21,783 bases of DNA, from positions 1 to 21,783 of the forward strand of contig DFLB01000060.1 in the NCBI GenBank assembly GCA_002373995.1, written 5' to 3'. Below the pieces are notes generated by a model. That model was not told where the DNA came from. It did not search any database and saw nothing but the letters and a program-made list of their open reading frames with translations. Positions 15,236 to 21,783 of the stretch are shown one piece after another (positions within the stretch are counted from its first letter, which is position 1; every line of letters starts with the position of its first letter). Position numbers and translations under genes: made by a program. This DNA comes from Bacteroidales bacterium UBA3630. GTDB lineage: Bacteria; Bacteroidota; Bacteroidia; Bacteroidales; P3.

Positions 15236-15784
15236 TCAGTCTTTCTTCTCCATCCTCACATCCAGGTCTTTCCTGAACGTACCCTGATACCATCCGCCTG
15301 CCTCCGTCCGGTCCACATCGCCCTCTTCCACCTTCACCTCAAGCAGCTGGTTCTTGTACTCGCCGTTCTTCCGGCCGTCCACGTCGCGCACCATCAGCCT
15401 CACCTGCTCCTGCGGCGTCCCGCGGCCCGTCAACTCGAAGCGGCCCTTCTTGTCTGTCACCGCGGCACTCTCCTCAAGCCACTCCTTCACGCGCTCGGGG
15501 TCGCCATAGAGCGTGTCCGCCGTAGCCTCCATACCGCGCTCCAGCATGTTCACCCTGATGTCTTTCACAGGCTTCCCCTGCGCATCCTTCACCTGCCCGC
15601 GTATCATGTAGTTCATCGTCGGCACACCGTACATCAACCTCATCTCCTCGCGCCCGCGCACCGCAGGCTCCGGATCCGCTTTCGGCGTCGCCGCCTGCCG
15701 ATGGCTCTCGCACGACGACAGACCCAGCGCACCCATCAGCGTCGCTATCAGCCAACTCTTCAATCGCAAATATTTTACTTTCAT
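15236..15784 (-). CDS. Radical SAM-associated putative lipoprotein
   Basis: Lipoprotein of 182 residues: signal peptide with lipobox LSSC (Cys25), a short linker, then EEMRLMYGVPTMNYMIRGQV (46-65). That sequence leads into a beta-sandwich-like carboxypeptidase regulatory segment (KDAQGKPVKDIRVNMLERG). The C-terminal part is charged and ends GWYQGTFRKDLDVRMEKKD. It resembles the NCBIfam TIGR04134 partner of the radical SAM family encoded next to it (recalled, not searched). Cys25 is the only cysteine, so a cysteine crosslink in the mature domain is unlikely; Tyr, Asp/Asn or Gly in the YGVPT region are candidates for modification, which is inference. The frame stays open to 16057, but the start at 15784 is set by the signal peptide and a divergent gene. 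Confidence 0.88.
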   Translation of the reverse strand: MKVKYLRLKSWLIATLMGALGLSSCESHRQAATPKADPEPAVRGREEMRLMYGVPTMNYMIRGQVKDAQGKPVKDIRVNMLERGMEATADTLYGDPERVKEWLEESAAVTDKKGRFELTGRGTPQEQVRLMVRDVDGRKNGEYKNQLLEVKVEEGDVDRTEAGGWYQGTFRKDLDVRMEKKD

Positions 15785-15819
15785 ACACCCATTAACGACG
15801 CTATATCGAAAATATTGTG

Positions 15820-15827
15820 TATCTTTG
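15820..15827 (+). promoter_or_regulatory. -7 promoter core of the DAHP synthase/chorismate mutase gene
   Basis: TATCTTTG matches TAnnTTTG, 24 bp before the ATG at 15852. On the reverse strand TATTTTCG (15807-15814) is a one-mismatch -7 candidate for the lipoprotein/radical SAM operon, so the short divergent gap probably holds both promoters. Confidence 0.6.
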
Positions 15828-15851
15828 CACTTTCTTTTTCCACTCTCGACC

Positions 15852-16907
15852 ATGAGCAAGACAATCATCGCAGGCCCCTGCAGCGTCGAAAGCCGCGACC
15901 AGCTGCTTTCCATCACACGCTCCCTCTCTCGCATCCCGCAAGTCTCTCTCATACGCGCCGGCGTATGGAAACCACGCACACGACCAGGCGCCTTCGAAGG
16001 CCTCGGCGCTGTGGCTCTATCATGGATGCAGGAACTCGCCTCAGAATACCACGTCAACTACTGCTGCGAGGTGGCACGCCCCGAACACATCGACCTCTGC
16101 CTCCAGCACGGCATCAACACCGTATGGATCGGCGCTCGCACCACCACCAACCCCTTCATGGTCGACGAACTGTGCTCAGCCCTGCGCGGCACCAATATGG
16201 CCGTCCTCGTCAAAAACCCCGTCTGCCCAGACACTCAGCTCTGGCTCGGCGCCATCGAACGACTCGAAGCAGCCTCCATCCACAACATCACAGCCATCCA
16301 CCGCGGCTTCAACCTCTACAACAACCGCGGCTACCGCAACGCACCCATGTGGGAAGCCGCTCTCGAACTCCGCCGGCAACGACCCGACCTGCCTGTCCTC
16401 TGCGACCCAAGCCACATGGGAGGCCGTCGCGACCTCGTCACACCACTCTCCCTCATCGCCATGCAACTCGACTACGACGGACTCATGGTCGAAGTACACC
16501 CCTCCCCCGACCAAGCCTGGAGCGACGCCGCACAACAGCTCACCCCTCTCCAGTTCGCCTCCCTCCTCGACATCCTCCCGCCAGCCCACAACGCCCACTC
16601 CGACTACCCAGCGCTCCTACCACTCCGCGAACAAATCGACACCATCGACCACGAACTCCTCAACCTCCTCGCCAAACGCATGGCCGTCTCCCGCCGCATC
16701 GCCGACGTCAAACGACAAGCCAACATCCCCGTCTACCAACCCCGCCGCTGGCAAGCCGTCATCGCCGACCGCCTCTCACAAGCCGGCAAACTCGGCCTCG
16801 ACACCTCCTTCACCAAACAACTCCTCGACAAAATACACACCGAAAGCGTCCGCATCCAACTCCAACCCCCCACCCCCCTAACCCCTAACCCCACCAACCC
16901 CACATAA
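15852..16907 (+). CDS. Bifunctional DAHP synthase / chorismate mutase (type II)
   Basis: Fusion enzyme for aromatic amino acid synthesis. The N-terminal domain (1 to about 242) condenses phosphoenolpyruvate and erythrose 4-phosphate: IIAGPCSVESRDQLL, AGVWKPRTRPGAFEG, CDPSHMGGRRD (184-194) and LMVEVHPSPD are the expected DAHP synthase motifs. The C-terminal AroQ-type chorismate mutase (about 255-337) has LREQIDTIDHELLNLLAKRM and IADVKRQANIPVYQPRRW. The fusion allows allosteric control of the first step by prephenate or other end products, as in related enzymes. The last 14 residues (QPPTPLTPNPTNPT) come from tandem-repeat DNA. A TTG at 15825 would overlap the -7 box, so the ATG at 15852 is used. 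Confidence 0.95.
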   Translation: MSKTIIAGPCSVESRDQLLSITRSLSRIPQVSLIRAGVWKPRTRPGAFEGLGAVALSWMQELASEYHVNYCCEVARPEHIDLCLQHGINTVWIGARTTTNPFMVDELCSALRGTNMAVLVKNPVCPDTQLWLGAIERLEAASIHNITAIHRGFNLYNNRGYRNAPMWEAALELRRQRPDLPVLCDPSHMGGRRDLVTPLSLIAMQLDYDGLMVEVHPSPDQAWSDAAQQLTPLQFASLLDILPPAHNAHSDYPALLPLREQIDTIDHELLNLLAKRMAVSRRIADVKRQANIPVYQPRRWQAVIADRLSQAGKLGLDTSFTKQLLDKIHTESVRIQLQPPTPLTPNPTNPT

Positions 16908-17067
16908 CCCATCAAACCCACAAAACCCATTAAACCCACAAAACCCATTAAACCCACAAAACCCATTAAACCCACAAAACCCACAAAACCCATCAAACCC
17001 ATTAACCCCACATAACCCATTAACCCCATTAACCCCATTAAACCCATTAACCCCATTAACCCCATTA
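16879..17067. repeat. 9-bp tandem array (AACCCATTA), about 21 units
   Basis: Degenerate 9-bp units, mainly AACCCATTA, AACCCATCA, AACCCACAA and ACCCCATTA, keep strict register from about 16879 to 17067. The array begins inside the coding sequence of the DAHP synthase fusion, contains its stop codon, and ends 25 bp before the rpmA terminator. Related arrays are at 18043-18087 and 19123-19257. Confidence 0.92.
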
Positions 17068-17091
17068 CCCCCCCCAAAAAATCTTATCAAC

Positions 17092-17123
17092 AAAAAAAGA
17101 AAGCCCCACCATCCGGCAGGGCT
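17092..17123 (-). terminator. Rho-independent terminator of rplU-rpmA
   Basis: On the reverse strand a 9-bp stem (AGCCCTGCC with GGTGGGGCT, two G-T pairs) closes a GGAT loop and is followed by a T-rich run. It starts about 30 bp after the rpmA stop codon. Confidence 0.8.
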
Positions 17124-17154
17124 CTCCCCAAACATTTTGAAAATTCCTTCTTGA

Positions 17155-17412
17155 CTATTCGGCGGCTTCCACACTCACATAGCTGCGATCCTCGCGGCCT
17201 TTGTGGAACTTCACCACGCCGTCCACCAGCGCATACAGCGTATGATCCTTGCCCATGCCCACATTCTGGCCAGGGTTGTGAACCGTACCGCGCTGACGCA
17301 CGATGATATTGCCGGCCACGCACTTCTGCCCACCGAATATCTTGACGCCTAAGCGTTTGCTCTCGCTCTCGCGACCGTTGCTGGAACTACCAACACCTTT
17401 TTTGTGTGCCAT
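17155..17412 (-). CDS. rpmA: 50S ribosomal protein L27
   Basis: Ribosomal large-subunit protein near the peptidyl transferase centre. The 85 residues match the family: MAHKKGVGSSSNGRESESKRLGVKIFGG at the N-terminus, then RQRGTVHNPGQNVGMGKDHTLYALVDG. The N-terminus begins directly with AHKKG, so there is no cleaved extension of the kind found in Firmicutes. It is the second gene of the usual rplU-rpmA pair, 47 bp after rplU, and is followed by a terminator. Confidence 0.98.
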   Translation of the reverse strand: MAHKKGVGSSSNGRESESKRLGVKIFGGQKCVAGNIIVRQRGTVHNPGQNVGMGKDHTLYALVDGVVKFHKGREDRSYVSVEAAE

Positions 17413-17459
17413 ATCTCTTTGTTTTTTTGGTTTACTAACTCCGTTTAACGACCAACCTC

Positions 17460-17768
17460 TTAGTTGATACTCTCAATCTTGATCTGGGTCAGATAGTCGC
17501 GATGACCATTCATCTTCTGGTATCCCTTGCGACGGATCTTCTTGAACACCAAAACCTTATCGCCCTTCAGGTGGCGAAGTACCGTGGCCTTGACATTGGC
17601 TCCTGCAATGTAAGGTTTGCCCACTTCAACCTTGCCATCATTGTCCTTAAGCATCACGGTGTCAAAAGATACCTCGCTACCCTCGTCCTGATGGAGGCGG
17701 TTGACGAAAATCTTCTGATCTTGGGCGACCTTGAATTGCTTGCCTGCGATTTCTACGATTGCGTACAT
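17460..17768 (-). CDS. rplU: 50S ribosomal protein L21
   Basis: 23S rRNA-binding protein of the large subunit. The 102 residues begin MYAIVEIAGKQFKVAQDQKIFVNRL and end with KKIRRKGYQKMNGHRDYLTQIKI, both characteristic of L21. The frame extends upstream to 17801, but the added 11 residues (MENIKKQIDNK) are not part of the family, so the ATG at 17768 is preferred. It heads the rplU-rpmA operon with a good promoter match about 70 bp upstream. Confidence 0.97.
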   Translation of the reverse strand: MYAIVEIAGKQFKVAQDQKIFVNRLHQDEGSEVSFDTVMLKDNDGKVEVGKPYIAGANVKATVLRHLKGDKVLVFKKIRRKGYQKMNGHRDYLTQIKIESIN

Positions 17769-17838
17769 TTTGTTATCTATTTGTTTTTTAATATTTTCCA
17801 ACCATTTCTACTGCCTTCCGACCCTCGAAATGGAATTG

Positions 17839-17869
17839 CAAAAATACAACTTTTTCCAATTCCGACAAA
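17839..17869 (-). promoter_or_regulatory. Promoter of rplU-rpmA
   Basis: Reverse strand: TTTG (17866-17869), a 19-bp spacer, TATTTTTG (17839-17846), the best promoter match in the window together with that of pdxJ. A 7-bp inverted repeat, GGAATTG (17832-17838) and CAATTCC (17857-17863), flanks the -7 box. The leader would be about 64 nt. Confidence 0.78.
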
Positions 17870-17906
17870 ATATTTTTCATTTTTTTCATCCCCACCCCCT
17901 CCATCC

Positions 17907-18033
17907 ACCCTCAAACCACCCTCAAACCACCCCCCTCACCCAAAGCTCACCCAAAACACTCCCAAAACACTCCCAAAGCTCATCCTAAGCTCATCCTAAG
18001 CTCATCCAAAGCATATCCTAAGCATAACACAGG
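17907..18033 (-). repeat. Degenerate 11-bp tandem array (CTCATCCTAAG type)
   Basis: Nine units in strict 11-bp register run from 17935 to 18033, with two further 11-bp units (ACCCTCAAACC) at 17907-17928. Units drift from CTCACCCAAAG through CACTCCCAAAA to CTCATCCTAAG and CATATCCTAAG. The reverse complement of its right end, reading GCCTGTG then TGCTTAGG, matches the left end of the array at 240-304 at 16 of 18 positions. It lies between rplU and the DUF4249 gene. Confidence 0.88.
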
Positions 18034-18042
18034 CAAAAAAAA

Positions 18043-18087
18043 CACCCATCAACCCCATCACCCCCATTAAACCCATCACCCCCACTA
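18043..18087. repeat. Short 9-bp array (ACCCATCA type)
   Basis: Five 9-bp units (CACCCATCA, ACCCCATCA, CCCCCATTA, AACCCATCA, CCCCCACTA) belong to the same family as the arrays at 16879-17067 and 19123-19257. It ends 9 bp before the DUF4249 stop codon. Beyond it, two 11-bp units (ACTCCCCCTTC) at 18099-18120 fall inside the coding end of DUF4249. Confidence 0.85.
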
Positions 18088-18096
18088 TCGTCCCTC

Positions 18097-19104
18097 TCAC
18101 TCCCCCTTCACTCCCCCTTCACTCCCTATCCTCATCATCTCCACCTCCGCAGGCAGCGTGCTCGGCATCGGCGTCGGCAATATCGTATCCAGCGAAAAAC
18201 TGTACTCGCGCTTCGCGCTGCCGGCAAAAACACCCAGCGCACCCTCCACATTGCTATACACACGCCCCTGCTCCGCAAAGAAACTCGTCAACCCGCCCTG
18301 CGACGACGCCGACAGTATATACCTGAACCGCGCCGGCGTAACACTCTCTATCTCAACCTTGAACTCATGCTTGAACGGCGCCACCTCGGTGGTATCCTTC
18401 AGGTACACTATCCACAGCGGCACCTTGTAGGTCTGGCCCTCTATGTTGCGGTCTAAGAACATCAGCCGTCCGCCCATCGGCGAATACGACGCCACCTCCG
18501 ACGAGGTGATCTCCTCGCTCAACGGCACCAAAAACATCGCCGAATGCACCGTATCCACCGTGTCTATCTTGCCCGTCCACTCGTTGCGACGCGCTCCGCT
18601 GTCTCGCTCCGTCACCGTCACATTGTAGTACTCCGACCTGCCGGAATGGTCGCTCAAATCGAAACTCGACACCACAAAGTTGAACGTACTGCTCGCCATG
18701 TAGATGTTCGACACATTGCTCACCGCTGGATACTTCGGCACGTATGTCTCGGCATGCACCCTCTTCTCCCCAACGCGCACATCCACGCTCAGCGTGTCGT
18801 CCTCCTGCAGCACATGGTCGAAGAAATACTTGCTCCTCCGCACCGAATCAAGGTTCCGCGCCACGCCGTTGACCCTGAACGTCATCTCGGCGTCCCCCAC
18901 AGGCTGGTCGTTGTCCGTATCGAGGAAAAACCTCGTATACCCGAAATACACAAACGCCTGCCGCCCTGCCGCAGGCACCGCGTTGAGCACCAGCTCCCTC
19001 TCCGCCGGCGGCTCCACATCGATCGTCTTCTCGCACGACGCCAGCCCCACCGTCACCAACACCACAACCGGAACAATCCTTAAAATCAAACCAATCTTTC
19101 TCAT
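18097..19104 (-). CDS. DUF4249 family lipoprotein
   Basis: Predicted outer-membrane or surface lipoprotein of 335 residues with lipobox GLASC (Cys24). The mature start, EKTIDVEPPAERELVLNAV, and a beta-rich body with a YYNVTV segment are typical of DUF4249. Genes of this family commonly follow a TonB-dependent receptor gene, as here, so I infer that it acts as an accessory lipoprotein to the receptor, in a manner comparable to SusD-type lids, though it is not homologous to SusD. The substrate is unknown. A 9-bp array fills the gap to the receptor gene. The last few residues (GVKGE) are encoded by an 11-bp repeat, so the C-terminus may be variable between strains. Confidence 0.85.
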   Translation of the reverse strand: MRKIGLILRIVPVVVLVTVGLASCEKTIDVEPPAERELVLNAVPAAGRQAFVYFGYTRFFLDTDNDQPVGDAEMTFRVNGVARNLDSVRRSKYFFDHVLQEDDTLSVDVRVGEKRVHAETYVPKYPAVSNVSNIYMASSTFNFVVSSFDLSDHSGRSEYYNVTVTERDSGARRNEWTGKIDTVDTVHSAMFLVPLSEEITSSEVASYSPMGGRLMFLDRNIEGQTYKVPLWIVYLKDTTEVAPFKHEFKVEIESVTPARFRYILSASSQGGLTSFFAEQGRVYSNVEGALGVFAGSAKREYSFSLDTILPTPMPSTLPAEVEMMRIGSEGGVKGE

Positions 19105-19122
19105 ATAATATTAATTCTTATC

Positions 19123-19257
19123 AACCCATCAAACCCATTAAACCCATCAAACCCATTAAACCCATTAAACCCATCAAACCCATTAAACCCATCAAACCCA
19201 TCAAACCCATCAAACCCATTAAACCCATCAAACCCATCAACCCCATCAAACCCATCA
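19123..19257. repeat. 9-bp tandem array (AACCCATCA/AACCCATTA), 15 units
   Basis: Fifteen nearly perfect 9-bp units differ almost only in C or T at the eighth base. The TonB-dependent receptor stop codon (19255-19257, reverse strand) is formed by the last unit. The array ends 18 bp before the DUF4249 start codon, so it fills the gap inside the likely two-gene operon. Confidence 0.95.
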
Positions 19258-21726
19258 AAAATACAACGTATACGCCACCGACGGCAATATCGGAAACAGC
19301 GACAGCTGCCGCAACGACGTCGGATACCCGTTATACCCCACCGTGTGGCTCTGGTATATCATATACGGGTTCTGGCGGTTATACACATTATACACACTCA
19401 CGTTGATCGTCCGGTGCGGTCGGTAGCCCCGTTTCGTCGCCTTGAACTCCCGGTGGAAGTTGGCCGCAAGGTCCAGCCGGTGATACACCGGCATCCTGTA
19501 GTTGTTGCGACCCTCGTAGTGCGTCAGCGTCCCCAACGTGCGCCGCCCCTCCGTGTTGTCATAGTCGTCCGGGTCTTCCGACGCCACAGCATACGTCTGC
19601 ATCGCCAGCGTCGCCGTGTTGCCCGTCGAGTACACCCATGTCGCGCTCACGTCGATGCGGTCGTTGATCTTGTAGCTCGCCACGATGCTCAAGTCGTGCC
19701 TCCGGTCATACTTGGCCGGAAACGGCTTCCCGTCGTTGATCACCTGGTTCTCGCGGTCAAACAGCCTCATCGTCCGGCTCCATGTATAGCCTATCCATCC
19801 CGTCAGCCTCCCTATCTCCCTCTGCACCAGCACCTCCACACCATAACTCCACCCCCTCCCGGCATACACAAGCTTCTCCCAGTTCTCGCTCGACCCAAAG
19901 AAGGTGGCTCCGTCTTTATACTCTATCAGGTTGTTCATCGACTTGTAATAGCCCTCTATCGAGAAGTCGGCCACCTTGCTCAGGCTGTAGAACAACCCGC
20001 CAGCCACCTGGTGGCTCTCCATCGGCTTCACCAGGTCCGTCACCGGCACCCACAGGTCCGTGGGCAGCGTGATGCTGGTCGTGCTCAGCAGGTGCACATA
20101 CTGCCTCATCCACGCATACCCAACCTTGAACGACAGGTCGGGACTTATCATGATCCGCCCCGACACACGCGGCTGCACCGACGGATAGAACGAGTGCTGC
20201 ACCTTGAAACCACTCACATGAAGGCCGTAGTTGAGTTTCACGCTCTCCGTGATCGACCAGTCGTCCTCGCCAAACAGCACCATCTCGTTGGCCAGCACGC
20301 TGCTGCGGGGAAGATCTATAGTATCTTTGTAGGCTCCGTTCATCTGTATCGGGTCGTAGAAACTGATCTCGCCTTTTGCCACCTCGGGCGAGAAGATATG
20401 GCGCACGAAATAACCGCCAAACTTGGCGTTGTGGTCCGGATTGGGCGCATAGTCCAGGTCCGCCCGCAGCGTGATGTCTTGTATCCCCGACCGATAGTCG
20501 CCCTTGATGTTGGTGGCGTTGGTGTCATACCGGCTACTGAGGTCCACTATGCTGCCTATCAGCCTGTTGTTGTAGCGCGTATACGCCGCCGACAGGTTCA
20601 GGAACAGCTTCGGACTCATCTCGTAGTTCCACCGCAGCGCCCCAACCATATTGCCCCACATGTTCTCGAACCCCAGGTTTACATTCTGCCCCAACGAGCT
20701 GACGGTGTTGATGCTGCCATACACCTTGTCGTCCCCCATATAGAAGCTGCCGTAGAGCCGGCTCTTGTCGCTGAATTTGTGCGTCACCTTGGCGTTCAGG
20801 TCGTAGAACCAGTAGCCCGCATCCAGGTCCGCATTCTGCACCACCGCAGGCCCTTGCACTTCCTGGCTTTGCGAGTTGATCCACATCACAAACGGAATGA
20901 CGAAAAGTTCGGCGTATGTGCGCCGCGCCGACAGGCTGAAGGTCGTCTTCTCTTTGATGATGGGCCCTTCAAGACTGAACTTGGCCGAGATCAAACCCAC
21001 CGAGGCGTTGCCGTGCAGCTGCTGGTCGTTGCCGTTGTTCTGCGTCACGTCGAGCACCGAGCTCAGCCGCCCGCCGAACCGCGCCGGAAAGCTACCCTTG
21101 TACAGGGTCACGTTCTTGACGGCGTCGGTGTTGAAGGCCGAGAAGAAGCCCCCCAGGTGGCTCACGTTGTACAGCGCTATGCCGTCCAGCAGAAACAGGT
21201 TCTCGTCAGGACCGCCGCCGCGCACATACATGCCGCTGTTGCCCTCGCTGCCGCTCTGCACGCCGGGCATCAGCTGCAACGCCTTGATGATGTCGGCCTC
21301 GCCGAAAAGCACCGGCACCGCCTTGATCTTCTCCACAGGCATCTCCATGGCGCTCATCTGCGACGACCGCACGTCGCCCGTCCTTTCCGCCGTGATGGTC
21401 ACCTCGTCCAGCATGACGCTCTGCTTCAGCCGCACGTTGAGCTCGCGGTTGGCTCCGAGCTTCATGTCGAAATGCTGCGGCTCGTAGCCCACGTATGTCA
21501 CCCGCAGACTGGCACTGTCGCCCTTCAGCGTCAACGAGTAGTGACCATACAGGTTGGTGACGGTTCCCTTGCCGCTGCGCGTGTCCAACACCGTGGCGCC
21601 TATCAGCGTCTCGCCGCTCCGTCCGTCTGTCACTGTGCCGCTGACCGTAAAACCACGCTGCGCCTGCACCCCCGCCGTCACCGTCAGCACCACCAACAAT
21701 AAAACAATTCCTCTAAATCTCATCAC
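19255..21726 (-). CDS. TonB-dependent receptor with N-terminal carboxypeptidase-like domain
   Basis: Outer membrane active transporter of 823 residues. Signal peptide about 1-22; a carboxypeptidase regulatory-like domain at about 25-100 (VSGTVTDGRSGETLIGATV); a plug domain at about 125-230 with GMYVRGGGPDENLFLLDG and KGSFPARFGGRLSSVLDV; then a beta-barrel ending in an aromatic residue (YTLYF), the usual outer membrane insertion signal. It is not of the SusC length (about 1000 residues) and has no SusD partner; DUF4249 follows instead. Uptake of a small ligand energised by TonB is known for the family, but the ligand cannot be told. The stop codon is part of a 9-bp array. Two ATGs begin the gene; the first is used. 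Confidence 0.93.
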   Translation of the reverse strand: MMRFRGIVLLLVVLTVTAGVQAQRGFTVSGTVTDGRSGETLIGATVLDTRSGKGTVTNLYGHYSLTLKGDSASLRVTYVGYEPQHFDMKLGANRELNVRLKQSVMLDEVTITAERTGDVRSSQMSAMEMPVEKIKAVPVLFGEADIIKALQLMPGVQSGSEGNSGMYVRGGGPDENLFLLDGIALYNVSHLGGFFSAFNTDAVKNVTLYKGSFPARFGGRLSSVLDVTQNNGNDQQLHGNASVGLISAKFSLEGPIIKEKTTFSLSARRTYAELFVIPFVMWINSQSQEVQGPAVVQNADLDAGYWFYDLNAKVTHKFSDKSRLYGSFYMGDDKVYGSINTVSSLGQNVNLGFENMWGNMVGALRWNYEMSPKLFLNLSAAYTRYNNRLIGSIVDLSSRYDTNATNIKGDYRSGIQDITLRADLDYAPNPDHNAKFGGYFVRHIFSPEVAKGEISFYDPIQMNGAYKDTIDLPRSSVLANEMVLFGEDDWSITESVKLNYGLHVSGFKVQHSFYPSVQPRVSGRIMISPDLSFKVGYAWMRQYVHLLSTTSITLPTDLWVPVTDLVKPMESHQVAGGLFYSLSKVADFSIEGYYKSMNNLIEYKDGATFFGSSENWEKLVYAGRGWSYGVEVLVQREIGRLTGWIGYTWSRTMRLFDRENQVINDGKPFPAKYDRRHDLSIVASYKINDRIDVSATWVYSTGNTATLAMQTYAVASEDPDDYDNTEGRRTLGTLTHYEGRNNYRMPVYHRLDLAANFHREFKATKRGYRPHRTINVSVYNVYNRQNPYMIYQSHTVGYNGYPTSLRQLSLFPILPSVAYTLYF

Positions 21727-21751
21727 TATAAATTATACATTATCCACTCCC

Positions 21752-21783
21752 CCAACTGCCAACTGCCAACTACCAACTACCAA
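21752..21783. repeat. Heptamer repeat (CCAACTG/CCAACTA), cut by the window edge
   Basis: Four 7-bp units (CCAACTG twice, CCAACTA twice) and part of a fifth lie upstream of the TonB-dependent receptor gene and continue past the window edge. The reverse complement, TAGTTGG, matches the unit AGTTGGT inside the fusion protein gene at 10945-10951. Confidence 0.88.

Noticed and set aside
15785..16057. N-terminal extension of the radical SAM-associated lipoprotein
   Set aside because: The frame is open, but it runs through the divergent promoter and into the DAHP synthase gene; the signal peptide starts at 15784.
16879..17067. CRISPR array
   Set aside because: Units are 9 bp without spacers, and no cas genes are present.
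16733..17174. Possible glycine-rich repeat protein (MGLMGFVG or NGFNGFCG repeats) on the reverse strand
   Set aside because: A 9-bp DNA array is automatically open in several frames and encodes a three-residue repeat. There is no promoter or conserved start, and it overlaps a terminator and the DAHP synthase gene.
19345..21702. 785-codon + strand open frame opposite the TonB receptor gene
   Set aside because: It is a shadow of codon bias in the receptor gene; its Arg/His/Val-rich composition has no family match that I recognise.

Overview
This window comes from a chromosome of the Bacteroidota, most likely order Bacteroidales. The evidence is a TonB-dependent receptor paired with a DUF4249 lipoprotein, a radical SAM/lipoprotein pair of a type I know mainly from Bacteroidales, a fused DAHP synthase/chorismate mutase, and repeated promoter cores of the form TAnnTTTG (often with TTTG or TTG about 17-21 bp upstream), which is the Bacteroidetes sigma factor pattern. 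Shine-Dalgarno sequences are not obvious. I cannot name the genus.

Layout, left to right. 1-307 is non-coding and ends in an 11-bp repeat array. 308-2953 (-) is a GH20-type hexosaminidase carrying two repeat-like insertions. A divergent promoter region separates it from a VanX/DdpX-type D-Ala-D-Ala dipeptidase lipoprotein (+). pdxJ (-) follows, then a repeat-filled gap and a small DUF2147 secreted protein (+). 5424-12226 (-) reads metK, membrane fusion lipoprotein, RND pump, TolC-like channel, with very short gaps. 12430-13752 (-) is a 4-hydroxybutyrate/acetyl-CoA CoA-transferase. 14130-15784 (-) is the lipoprotein plus SPASM radical SAM pair. 15852-16907 (+) is DAHP synthase/chorismate mutase. 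17155-17768 (-) is rplU-rpmA with a clear promoter and terminator. 18097-21726 (-) is a TonB-dependent receptor followed by its DUF4249 lipoprotein.

The genes are mostly housekeeping (B6, SAM, aromatic amino acids, ribosome) and cell-envelope functions (glycan and peptidoglycan fragment breakdown, efflux, outer-membrane uptake). The most unusual protein-level item is the radical SAM/lipoprotein pair. It belongs to a family pair I recognise but whose product is unknown to me.

The most unusual DNA-level item is the density of short-unit repeats, with unit lengths of 7, 8, 9 and 11 bp. They fill most intergenic gaps, touch several stop codons, form at least one dispersed element with a conserved terminal hairpin, and have entered coding sequence in three genes: the GH20 enzyme, the signal peptide of the membrane fusion protein, and the C-terminal tail of the DAHP synthase fusion. 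No tRNA, rRNA, transposase, integrase or CRISPR array was seen.
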